The translations under genes were made by a program, and so were the position numbers. Below the pieces are notes generated by a model that was not told the origin of the DNA, searched no databases, and saw only the letters and a program-made list of their open reading frames with translations. A DNA stretch of 5,582 nt from contig JAIYAG010000641.1 in assembly GCA_027489195.1 (NCBI GenBank), positions 1 to 5,582 of the forward strand, in the 5' to 3' direction. Positions 1-5,496 of the stretch are shown piece after piece; the stretch's first letter is position 1; every line of letters starts with the position of its first letter. The stretch is from Burkholderiales bacterium (GTDB taxonomy: Bacteria > Pseudomonadota > Gammaproteobacteria > Burkholderiales > Burkholderiaceae_E).

Positions 1-52
1 ACGGACGGCCCGGGATGGCCTGCCCGCAGGGTGAAAGAGCGCCAGTCTAGAC

Positions 53-69
53 CCGGGCGCATCGCCCGG
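53..69 (-). terminator. Hairpin just after the oxidoreductase stop codon, possible terminator
   Basis: Read on the minus strand, a 7-bp perfect stem (CCGGGCG / CGCCCGG) with a 3-base loop begins one base after the TGA stop of the oxidoreductase gene. An 8-bp palindrome, GTCTAGAC (45-52), follows at once. There is no T-run, so this is not a textbook intrinsic terminator. It could slow polymerase, protect the 3' end, or be chance in GC-rich DNA. The rest of 1-70 shows no gene that I can support. Confidence 0.4.
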
Positions 70-70
70 C

Positions 71-1210
71 TCACGGCCGCAGCACGCAGCCGCCGATCAC
101 CTCGCCGTCCCAGCGGGCCCGCATCGCGTCGCGGAAGCGTTCCAGCGGGAACGTGTGCGACACGTGCGGCGCGATCTCGCCGCTCGCGGCCCAGGCCAGC
201 ACCTGCGCCAGGCGCGGCGGGCGCAGCGACGGGTCGCGCCCCACCGAGATCACGGCCGGTGCGCCGAGCACGCTCAGGCCCTTCATCTGGATCAGGTTGG
301 TCGGCAACTGGTTGGCGCGCGGTGCGCCGCGCTGGCCGCGGCCACGGGCGACGTCCGGGGTGGAGGTCCAGCCGACGATCACGAAGCGCGCGCCGAAGTC
401 GACGCAGCGCAGGCACTCGAGCGAGACCTCGCCGCCCACGGTGTCGTAGACCACGTCGACGCCGCGCCCGCCGGTCAGCGCCTTGACCTCGTCCCGGAAG
501 CGCCGCACCTCGGGCTCGCCGTCGCCGCCGCGGCTGTTGACGACATGGTCGGCGCCGAGTGCACGCACCACGGCGAGCTTGGCATCCGAGCGGCCGGTGC
601 CGATCACGGTGGCGCCGAGCCGCTTGGCGACCTGCACCGCGGCCAGGCCGGTGGCACCCGCCGCACCGGTCACCAGCACGGTCTCTCCGGCGCGCAGCTG
701 CGCGCGGGTGACGAGGCAGTGGTGCGCGGTCTCGTAGGCACCGAGCAGGCACGCCGCCTGGTCGAAGTCGAGCCGCGCCGGGATCGGGTGGAGTGCCTGT
801 GCCGGCACGACCGCGTACGACGCGAAGCCGCCGGCGCGCCGGTACGCGCCGCCGGTGCGCGGGCCGACCTGCATGAAGTCCACGATGACCCGGTCGCCCT
901 CGCGGCACCCGCCGGGGTCGACGCCCGTGCCGACCCGCTCGACGACACCCGCGTACTCGATGCCGGGGCAGTAGGGCGGCTCGGCCATGTGCTGGTACTG
1001 GCCGCTGGTCATCAGCAGGTCGACCCAGCCCACCGACGCGGCGCGGATCGCGACGATGACCTCGTCCGGAGCCAGCGAGGCCGGGTCGGGCGGGGGCTGA
1101 GCGACCAGCGTGGTGAACCGCTCGATCGCCTCGGGCGGGCTGTCGGCGAACTCGGTGACCAGCACCTGGCGGCCGGGGGGCAGGGGCGTGCGCATCGGGG
1201 TGGCGGGCAT
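71..1210 (-). CDS. Quinone oxidoreductase-like zinc-independent MDR dehydrogenase
   Basis: A cytosolic NAD(P)H-dependent oxidoreductase of the medium-chain dehydrogenase/reductase superfamily, nearest in style to NADPH:quinone reductases and enoyl reductases; the substrate cannot be read from sequence. From the start at 1210 it has 379 residues. The N-terminal GroES-like domain carries PGIEYAG (about 82-88), the conserved glycine-rich strand of the family. The usual catalytic zinc cysteine is absent: the segment reads VGWVDLL, as in zinc-free quinone reductases. The Rossmann domain begins with VLVTGAAGATG (about 178-188), the NADPH-binding A-x-x-G-x-x-G loop. Near the C-terminus NLIQMKGLSVLG matches the usual NLLxxKGxSVxG segment. 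The start is uncertain. ATGs at 1252, 1210 and 1195 are in frame and none has a good ribosome-binding site; 1210 follows the inverted repeat directly, and 1252 would place that repeat inside the gene. The family is clear, the exact activity is not. Confidence 0.9.
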   Translation of the reverse strand: MPATPMRTPLPPGRQVLVTEFADSPPEAIERFTTLVAQPPPDPASLAPDEVIVAIRAASVGWVDLLMTSGQYQHMAEPPYCPGIEYAGVVERVGTGVDPGGCREGDRVIVDFMQVGPRTGGAYRRAGGFASYAVVPAQALHPIPARLDFDQAACLLGAYETAHHCLVTRAQLRAGETVLVTGAAGATGLAAVQVAKRLGATVIGTGRSDAKLAVVRALGADHVVNSRGGDGEPEVRRFRDEVKALTGGRGVDVVYDTVGGEVSLECLRCVDFGARFVIVGWTSTPDVARGRGQRGAPRANQLPTNLIQMKGLSVLGAPAVISVGRDPSLRPPRLAQVLAWAASGEIAPHVSHTFPLERFRDAMRARWDGEVIGGCVLRP

Positions 1211-1212
1211 CT

Positions 1213-1238
1213 TGTAGGCTGCGTGCTCCGAGCCTACA
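1213..1238. promoter_or_regulatory. 8-bp inverted repeat between divergent genes, candidate operator
   Basis: TGTAGGCT (1213-1220) and its perfect reverse complement AGCCTACA (1231-1238) are separated by 10 bases, so arm centres are 18 bp apart, within reach of a dimeric regulator. The repeat lies between the divergent oxidoreductase and ABM genes and ends two bases before the oxidoreductase ATG at 1210. On the minus strand the distal arm contains TAGGCT, a plausible -10 element. On the plus strand TTGTAG (1212-1217) and TACACC (1235-1240) are 17 bases apart and could be a weak -35/-10 pair for the ABM gene. The sequence symmetry is certain; the operator role is inference. Confidence 0.4.
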
Positions 1239-1294
1239 CCGCCCGCCCCCATACCGATCGACCCATGCGCCGTGGCCCACTGGCCCCGGACGCC

Positions 1295-1298
1295 GGAG
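1295..1298 (+). promoter_or_regulatory. Ribosome-binding site of the ABM-domain gene
   Basis: GGAG lies 7 bases before the ATG at 1306, a good Shine-Dalgarno match at normal spacing, and it fixes this start. The leader CCGGAGACCCCG is the same as the one before the PhzF-family gene on the other strand. Confidence 0.7.
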
Positions 1299-1305
1299 AC
1301 CCCGC

Positions 1306-1650
1306 ATGATCGCCGTCATCTTCGAAGTCCATCCCAAGCCGGGGCGCGCGCAGCGCTACTTCGATCTCGCCGCCGAGATGAAGCCGATGCTCCAGGGGAT
1401 CGACGGCTTCGTGTCGGTCGAGCGCTTCCAGAGCCTGACCACCGAAGGCAAGTTCCTGTCGCTGTCGCTGTGGCGGGACGAGGAGGCGGTGCGCGCCTGG
1501 CGCACGCATGCCGGGCACCGGACGGGGCAGCAGGAGGGCCGCAGCGACGTCTTTTCGGACTACCGGATCCGCGTCGCGGCGGTGCTGCGCGACTACGGCA
1601 TGACCGAGCGCGAGCAGGCGCCGCCCGATTCCTGCGCCGTGCTGATCTGA
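1306..1650 (+). CDS. ABM-domain (antibiotic biosynthesis monooxygenase family) small protein
   Basis: A 114-residue cytosolic protein of the dimeric alpha/beta ferredoxin-like ABM superfamily, which includes quinol and polyketide monooxygenases, haem-degrading enzymes and many members of unknown role. The order of elements fits: strand MIAVIFEVHP (1-10), a helix with a PGRAQRYFDLAAEMKPML pattern (12-29), GFVSVERFQS (34-43), KFLSLSLWRDEEAVRAWR (49-66), then HAGHRTGQQEGR (68-79) and strand YRIRVAAVLRDYG (86-98). The W-x-(D/E)-E-A-x-x-x-W-R signature is typical of the domain. Length fits a single-domain member. The start is backed by GGAG at 1295. It is transcribed away from the quinone oxidoreductase-like gene, so a shared role in quinone or electrophile handling is possible but only inferred. 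The substrate, and whether it is an enzyme at all, cannot be told from sequence. Confidence 0.88.
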   Translation: MIAVIFEVHPKPGRAQRYFDLAAEMKPMLQGIDGFVSVERFQSLTTEGKFLSLSLWRDEEAVRAWRTHAGHRTGQQEGRSDVFSDYRIRVAAVLRDYGMTEREQAPPDSCAVLI

Positions 1651-1781
1651 GCGCGCGCACGCGGACCGCCGACGGGCGGCGGCTGGCGCCCCGACGGGCG
1701 GCGGCGACCGTGTGAGGCAGTTCCGCGCGGCGCATCGCGCGTCGCCCGACACTCGGATCCATCTCCGGTCCGACGCATGCG
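1651..1781. other. Intergenic region between ABM and diguanylate cyclase genes
   Basis: This 131-base gap holds a 15-bp direct repeat, listed separately, and no gene that I can support. A small stem (CCGCC 1666-1670 with GGCGG 1675-1679) lies shortly after the ABM stop and might end that transcript, but it has no T-run. I see no convincing -35/-10 pair for the cyclase. Confidence 0.5.
1669..1705. repeat. 15-bp direct repeat, two copies
   Basis: CCGACGGGCGGCGGC occurs perfectly at 1669-1683 and 1691-1705, with 7 bases between (period 22). It lies between the ABM stop and the cyclase start. A period of two helical turns would put both copies on the same face of the DNA, as for tandem protein-binding sites, but GC-rich slippage explains it equally well. 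Confidence 0.6.
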
Positions 1782-2996
1782 ATGTCGCCTGCGCGGGGTC
1801 CGGTCCGAAGCCAAGCCATGCGCGAACTGTCCAGCACCGTCGACGACGCCCTTCCGTTCCTGCGCCGCCTCCAAGTGGCGCTCGGCCTCGGGCAACGTCT
1901 GGAGGCCGGCGAAGACGACCTGGTCGAACGCCTGCGCCGGCTCGAGCACGGCGCGCGCGTGGCCATGCCGGTGGTGATGCTGGCCGCCGCTGCCGTCAGC
2001 GCCTGCGCCTGGGACCCGGTGACCGCGGCCGCGCTCGGCGCGTGGTGGGTGTCGATCGTCGCGATCCTGGGCGTGCGCTACGGCCTGCTGCGGCCGGCGA
2101 GCGCCGCGGTCCGTTCGCCCGAGGGCGCGGGCCGCATCGCGCGCGGCGTCACCGTCGGTGCCGCGCTCACCGGCGCGATGATGGGCGGGCTCGGCGCGCT
2201 GGCCATGGCGGTGCCCGCACCCGAGGTGCGCGGCTTCGCGCTGGTGCTGATCGCGCTGGTCTGCGGCCTGTCTCCCTTCAGCCTGCATCCGCTGCCGCTG
2301 GCCTGGGCCGCCTTCAACGCCACGATGGTCGGGCTGGTGGCCTTCGCGGTCGCGCTCGCCTATCCGGAGCATCTCGGCATGGTCGGCTGGGCCTCGGGTC
2401 TGGCGCTCGTCGTCGGCGCGCTCGCGATGCGCGCGCTGCACGTCGACCTGCGGATGCGGATCGCACAGGGTCGGCGCATCGATGCGCTGGTCGGGACGCT
2501 GCGCGACCGCGGCCAGCGTGATGCGCTGACCGGGCTGCGCAACCGGCAGTGGCTGGGCGACTACCTGTCGAACCTGTCCGACCGCTCGGGGGTGGCGCTC
2601 GCGTTCATCGACCTGGACGGCTTCAAGGCGCTGAACGACACGCACGGCCATGCCGCCGGCGACATCGTGCTGCGTGCGTTCGCCGATGCCCTGCAGCGCA
2701 CGGTGCGCGGCGTGGACCACGTGGCCCGGCTGGGCGGCGACGAGTTCGTGATCGTCATGGGGGCCGTCGGCTCGCTCGAGGCGGCCGAAGGCGCGGCGCG
2801 GCGCATCCTCGCGTCGACCCGCGTGCCGGTGGTGCTGCCGGGCGGCGCGACCGTCGTGCCCGAGGCGAGCCACGGCGTGTCGATGCTCGCGGGCGGCGCG
2901 CGCGGCACCGAGCGCGCGCTGCAGGAGGCCGACTCGGCGATGTACGACGCCAAGCGCCGCCGGCGCGCCGATGGCCCGGGCAGCCTGACGGACTGA
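1782..2996 (+). CDS. Membrane-anchored diguanylate cyclase (GGDEF domain)
   Basis: Makes the second messenger c-di-GMP from two GTP, with the catalytic domain in the cytoplasm. The protein has 404 residues. Residues 1-57 are soluble and charged. About six hydrophobic segments follow, near 59-77, 82-100, 122-144, 150-169, 171-193 and 198-219, forming a membrane sensor that I cannot match to a named family. A short linker leads to the GGDEF domain at about 240-392: DALTGLRNR (247-255), IDLDGFKALND (276-286), the active-site loop GGDEF (318-322) and ADSAMYDAK (383-391). RGVD (309-312) is the RxxD inhibitory site, exactly five residues before GGDEF, so the enzyme should be active and restrained by its product. 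There is no EAL, HD-GYP or PAS domain. The start is uncertain: ATGs at 1782 and 1818 are in frame, neither has a clear ribosome-binding site, and an in-frame stop at 1713-1715 limits extension. A start at 1818 would remove 12 residues and leave every domain intact. Confidence 0.93.
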   Translation: MSPARGPVRSQAMRELSSTVDDALPFLRRLQVALGLGQRLEAGEDDLVERLRRLEHGARVAMPVVMLAAAAVSACAWDPVTAAALGAWWVSIVAILGVRYGLLRPASAAVRSPEGAGRIARGVTVGAALTGAMMGGLGALAMAVPAPEVRGFALVLIALVCGLSPFSLHPLPLAWAAFNATMVGLVAFAVALAYPEHLGMVGWASGLALVVGALAMRALHVDLRMRIAQGRRIDALVGTLRDRGQRDALTGLRNRQWLGDYLSNLSDRSGVALAFIDLDGFKALNDTHGHAAGDIVLRAFADALQRTVRGVDHVARLGGDEFVIVMGAVGSLEAAEGAARRILASTRVPVVLPGGATVVPEASHGVSMLAGGARGTERALQEADSAMYDAKRRRRADGPGSLTD

Positions 2997-3027
2997 CCCG
3001 CCGGTCGGTCTGCGGGCGGACGGGCCG

Positions 3028-3081
3028 GACAGCCGCAGCGGGCCCGACAGCCGCAGCGTGCCCTACAGCCGCAGCGTGCCC
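3028..3081. repeat. Three tandem 18-bp repeats across the PhzF stop codon
   Basis: Units at 3028-3045, 3046-3063 and 3064-3081 share ACAGCCGCAGCG; units 1 and 2 differ at one base, and units 2 and 3 differ only at their first base. They fill about half of the 66-base gap between the convergent cyclase and PhzF genes and continue into the last codons of the PhzF gene. The period is six codons. On the minus strand, units 1 and 2 keep the PhzF reading frame open after the stop. The single difference in unit 3 makes TAG where unit 2 has TCG (Ser). Confidence 0.85.
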
Positions 3082-3902
3082 TCGACGAGCACGTGCACCT
3101 GCCCGCCGATCCACACCGCGTCACCCTCGGGCACCACGCTCACCCGGCCGCTGCGGCCGATCACCGTACCCTGGGCCACGGTCGTCGGCGCCGACAGCCG
3201 CCCCTCCGCGCGTCGCCAGCGCGCGATCGCCGCGTTGAGCGAGCCGGTGATCGGGTCCTCGCTCATGCCGCTCGAGGGCGCGAGCATCCGCACCTCCCAC
3301 TCGCAGGCGTCGCCCGCCGGCCGCGGGCCGATCAGGCCGATCGAGCGGAACTGCGGCCAGCGCACGCGCGAGGCATCGGCGGCCAGCACCGCCTCGGCCG
3401 TGGCCAGCTCGAAGGCCTGCCACACCGGTCCGTTCTGCAGCTCGGCGCAGCGCACGATCGCCTCGGGCGGAATCTGCAGGGCATCGACGATCGCGGCACG
3501 TGTGGCGGCCTGCATCGGGCGCACCTCGGTCGGCGGCGCGTCGAACGCGAAGCCTCCGTCGGCGTCGACGCGCACCGGCACGATGCCCACGCCGCACTGC
3601 TGCCGCACCAGGCCTGGCGTGCGCGGCACGCCGCCCGCATGCAGCCAGCTCGCGCAGCTGCCGAGCGTGGGATGGCCGGCGAACGGCATCTCGCGCGCCG
3701 GCGTGAAGATGCGCACCCGGTAGTCGGCGAGCGGGTCGGTCGGTGGCAGCAGGAAGGTGGTCTCGGCGAGGTTGGTCCAGGCCGCGAAGCGCTGCATCGC
3801 GTCGTCGGACAGGCCCTCGGCGTCGACGACGACGGCCAGTCCGTTGCCCTGCACGGGCACGGGGCTGAAGACGTCGCACTGGATGAAGCGGCGCACGGGC
3901 AT
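3063..3902 (-). CDS. PhzF-family isomerase/epimerase
   Basis: A 279-residue cytosolic protein of the PhzF family, which shares the diaminopimelate epimerase fold. PhzF itself isomerises trans-2,3-dihydro-3-hydroxyanthranilate in phenazine synthesis, but most family members outside phenazine clusters have unknown substrates. The four residues known as catalytic in PhzF are all present at matching places: Glu47 in NLAETTF, His77 in FAGHPTLGS, Asp216 and Ser221 in EDPITGS, with the usual spacing of five between the last two. GNGLAVVVD (19-27) is the family's N-terminal motif, and length is normal. The start at 3902 is set by GGAG 7 bases upstream; the frame runs further upstream but that part has no family similarity. 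No other phenazine gene is nearby, so a phenazine role is unlikely. The gene is divergent from the LysE-type exporter (123-base gap) and convergent with the cyclase. Its last codons lie inside an 18-bp tandem repeat. Confidence 0.92.
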   Translation of the reverse strand: MPVRRFIQCDVFSPVPVQGNGLAVVVDAEGLSDDAMQRFAAWTNLAETTFLLPPTDPLADYRVRIFTPAREMPFAGHPTLGSCASWLHAGGVPRTPGLVRQQCGVGIVPVRVDADGGFAFDAPPTEVRPMQAATRAAIVDALQIPPEAIVRCAELQNGPVWQAFELATAEAVLAADASRVRWPQFRSIGLIGPRPAGDACEWEVRMLAPSSGMSEDPITGSLNAAIARWRRAEGRLSAPTTVAQGTVIGRSGRVSVVPEGDAVWIGGQVHVLVEGTLRL

Positions 3903-4025
3903 CGGGGTCTCCGGGAAGGGGCGCAGGTGCCTGCGGGAAGGCGCGTGCCCAGCCCCGCATTCTGTACCGGCGCCGTGCCAGACTTCGGCAGCGCCGCATC
4001 CTGCGACGCCACCGGAACGCCCGCC
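3903..4025. promoter_or_regulatory. Divergent promoter region of the PhzF-family and LysE-family genes
   Basis: This 123-base gap must carry the start signals of both genes. On the minus strand, GGAG (complement of 3910-3913) is the PhzF ribosome-binding site, and TACAGAAT, near 3959-3966, is a possible -10. On the plus strand, TGTACC (3963-3968) is a possible -10 for the exporter gene and overlaps the minus-strand one. GGAA (4014-4017) lies 8 bases before the exporter GTG. No convincing -35 hexamers are seen, so the promoter calls are tentative; the overlap of candidate sites suggests linked expression. Confidence 0.35.
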
Positions 4026-4652
4026 GTGCCCCTCGACACCTGGCTCGCCTTCGTCGCCGCGTCCGCGGTGCTGCTCGTGCTGCCCGGCCCGACCCTCCTC
4101 ACCGTGATCAGCTACTCGGTGGCGCACGGGCGCCGCGCGAACCTGCCGCTGGTGGCCGCGGTCGCGCTCGGCGACTCGACGGCGCTGGCGCTGTCGCTGC
4201 TCGGCCTGGGCGCGCTGCTGGCGACTTCCGCCGCCTGGTTCACCGTGGTGAAGTGGGCCGGCGGCCTGTACCTGCTCTGGATGGCCGCGAAGCTGCTGCG
4301 TGCCGGCGGCTCGCCGCTGCAGACCTCCACGCCCGCCGCACCCGAGTCGCGCTGGCGGCTGTTCGCCAACACCTGGCTGGTGACCGCGCTGAATCCGAAG
4401 GGCATCGTGTTCTTCGTCGCCTTCCTGCCGCAGTTCCTCGATCCGCGCGGGGACGTCGGTCGCCAGCTCTGGGTGCTCGCCGTCACCTTCGTCGCGATGG
4501 CCACCGTCAACGCGACGCTGTACGCGGTCTTCGCCGCCTCCGCCCGGCGCCTGCTCGCCTCGCCGCGCGCGCAGCGCCGCTTCAACCTGGCCGGCGGCAC
4601 GCTGCTGGCGTCGGCCGGGATCTGGGCACTGCTGGCGAAGCGCCCGGGCTGA
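4026..4652 (+). CDS. LysE/RhtB-family amino-acid exporter
   Basis: An inner-membrane translocator of the LysE superfamily, which exports amino acids or related small metabolites, probably driven by the proton gradient; the substrate cannot be read from sequence. It has 208 residues, normal for the family, and six hydrophobic segments near 5-27, 38-64, 70-91, 115-137, 147-170 and 186-204. Signature motifs are present: PGPTLLTVISYSVAHGRRA (20-38) with ALGD (47-50) after the first segment, and ALNPKGIVFFVAFLPQFLDP (121-140) in the second half. The start is GTG at 4026, chosen because family members begin a few residues before the first membrane segment and because GGAA lies 8 bases upstream. An in-frame GTG at 3975 would add 17 residues without family similarity. 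The gene is divergent from the PhzF-family gene, a common arrangement for an efflux gene beside a metabolic gene, though a shared substrate is only a guess. Confidence 0.92.
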   Translation: MPLDTWLAFVAASAVLLVLPGPTLLTVISYSVAHGRRANLPLVAAVALGDSTALALSLLGLGALLATSAAWFTVVKWAGGLYLLWMAAKLLRAGGSPLQTSTPAAPESRWRLFANTWLVTALNPKGIVFFVAFLPQFLDPRGDVGRQLWVLAVTFVAMATVNATLYAVFAASARRLLASPRAQRRFNLAGGTLLASAGIWALLAKRPG

Positions 4653-4671
4653 GCCGCGCGCGGGGCTCGCG

Positions 4672-4677
4672 TAAGCT
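4672..4677 (+). promoter_or_regulatory. -10 element at leaderless spacing before the Rossmann-fold gene
   Basis: TAAGCT resembles the TATAAT -10 consensus (T, A, A and final T-like positions) and ends six bases before the ATG at 4684, so transcription would begin at or next to the start codon. CTGAGC (4649-4654), which overlaps the exporter stop codon, lies 17 bases upstream as a weak -35. There is no Shine-Dalgarno sequence before the ATG, which agrees with a leaderless transcript. Confidence 0.45.
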
Positions 4678-4683
4678 CCGCCG

Positions 4684-5418
4684 ATGGCCCTCGATCCGAC
4701 CGACGCGCTGCGCTCCGCGGGCGCACCCGCCCCCTCCCGTCGGCGCGAGGGCGCCCGCCGCCTGCTGGTGGCCGGCGCCGTCGGCCGGCTCGGCGAGGCG
4801 CTGCTGAACGAGGCGCTGGCGCGCGGCGGCTACGAGGAGGTGGTGGCGCTGTCCGAGGGCGACGCCACGATGAACCTCGGGCTGCGCGGCCTGTCGCTCG
4901 CCCCGGTGACCGCGCTGCCGCCGCTGGTCGACGTCTGCATCGCGCAGACGCTCGATCCGTTCGCACCCGGCGCGCGGTCCTTCCACGGACGCGATGCGCC
5001 GTTCGCGCTGGTCGAGCCGTCGGGCATGCCGCGGATCGCGGCGGCGGCAGCGGCGGCCGGCGCGCGCCGGCTGGTGCTGGTGCACCCGCTGCCTGCCTGG
5101 CAGCAGATGTCGGGAATGCACCTCGGGCTGACCGGCGAGGCCGAGCTCGAGATGGCCCGGCTGTCGTTCGATGCGGTCACGGTGCTGCGGCCGGTCGCTC
5201 AGTCCGCCTCGGCCGGCGGCAACTGGCTGCAGCGGGTCGCGGGCGTCTACCTCAGCCTGCAGATGCTGATGATGCCGCGCTCGGTGCCGACGCTGACTTC
5301 GGTGCAGATCGCGCAGGTCGCGGTCGACGCGCTGCGCGCGGACGAGACCGGCATCCGGATCCTGGGTGCCGCGCAGATCGACGAGCGCCTGCGCGCCCGC
5401 GGCAGGCCGCCGGGCTGA
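4684..5418 (+). CDS. Rossmann-fold NAD(P)-binding protein, atypical SDR/NmrA-like
   Basis: A 244-residue soluble protein. After a proline- and arginine-rich lead of about 24 residues comes RRLLVAGAVGRLGEALL (25-41), a first beta strand and dinucleotide-binding loop G31-x-x-G34-x-x-G37, as in extended or atypical short-chain dehydrogenases. RRLVLVHPLPAW (128-139) fits the strand before the usual active site, and VTVLRPVAQS (165-174) is the LRP strand typical of NmrA-like and HTATIP2-like proteins. SVPTLTSVQIAQVAVDAL (200-217) matches the late helix in such proteins that follows a V/I-x-x-x-D-V-A pattern. I do not see a clear Y-x-x-x-K catalytic pair, so it may bind NAD(P) as a sensor, not act as a dehydrogenase. 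It lies 31 bases behind the exporter gene and probably has its own promoter. The fold is fairly sure; the function is unknown. Confidence 0.82.
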   Translation: MALDPTDALRSAGAPAPSRRREGARRLLVAGAVGRLGEALLNEALARGGYEEVVALSEGDATMNLGLRGLSLAPVTALPPLVDVCIAQTLDPFAPGARSFHGRDAPFALVEPSGMPRIAAAAAAAGARRLVLVHPLPAWQQMSGMHLGLTGEAELEMARLSFDAVTVLRPVAQSASAGGNWLQRVAGVYLSLQMLMMPRSVPTLTSVQIAQVAVDALRADETGIRILGAAQIDERLRARGRPPG

Positions 5419-5446
5419 GGGCGGGGTTCCAGACTCCAGAAACGAC

Positions 5447-5469
5447 GAATCCGCCATCAAGGCGGATTC
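5447..5469. terminator. 9-bp perfect hairpin between convergent genes, likely bidirectional terminator
   Basis: GAATCCGCC (5447-5455) pairs perfectly with GGCGGATTC (5461-5469) around the 5-base loop ATCAA. It is 28 bases after the Rossmann gene's TGA and 27 bases after the stop of the PEP-CTERM gene on the other strand, so it can serve both. The following bases are only mildly T-rich (TCTGTC on plus, GTCGTTTCT on minus). The two arms supply their own ATTC/GAAT ends. It is the best terminator candidate in the window. Confidence 0.7.
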
Positions 5470-5496
5470 TGTCGAGAGCGAGTGCTGACTGCGGTA

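Noticed and set aside
155..1309. A 384-codon open frame on the plus strand opposite the oxidoreductase gene
   Set aside because: It is antisense to a clear MDR gene, its product is rich in Arg, Ala, His and Asp without any motif, and long antisense frames are expected in very GC-rich coding DNA.
1634..1650. A CaaX-like prenylation end on the ABM protein (CAVLI)
   Set aside because: The cysteine is fifth, not fourth, from the end, and bacteria do not usually prenylate their own proteins this way.
1593..2873. A 426-codon open frame on the minus strand opposite the diguanylate cyclase
   Set aside because: Its composition (Arg, Gln, His, Gly) is that of a mirror frame, it has no recognisable domain, and the plus strand carries a complete GGDEF protein.
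3028..3081. A CRISPR array
   Set aside because: The 18-bp units are directly adjacent with no unique spacers and overlap a gene end; this is a simple tandem repeat.
3063..3902. A phenazine biosynthesis cluster
   Set aside because: Only a PhzF-family protein is present; no other phz gene lies nearby, and this family is widespread outside phenazine producers.
4582..5460. A 292-codon open frame on the minus strand across the Rossmann-fold gene
   Set aside because: It is Arg/Gln/His-rich and motif-free, it opens inside the terminator hairpin, and the opposite strand has a clear dinucleotide-binding loop.
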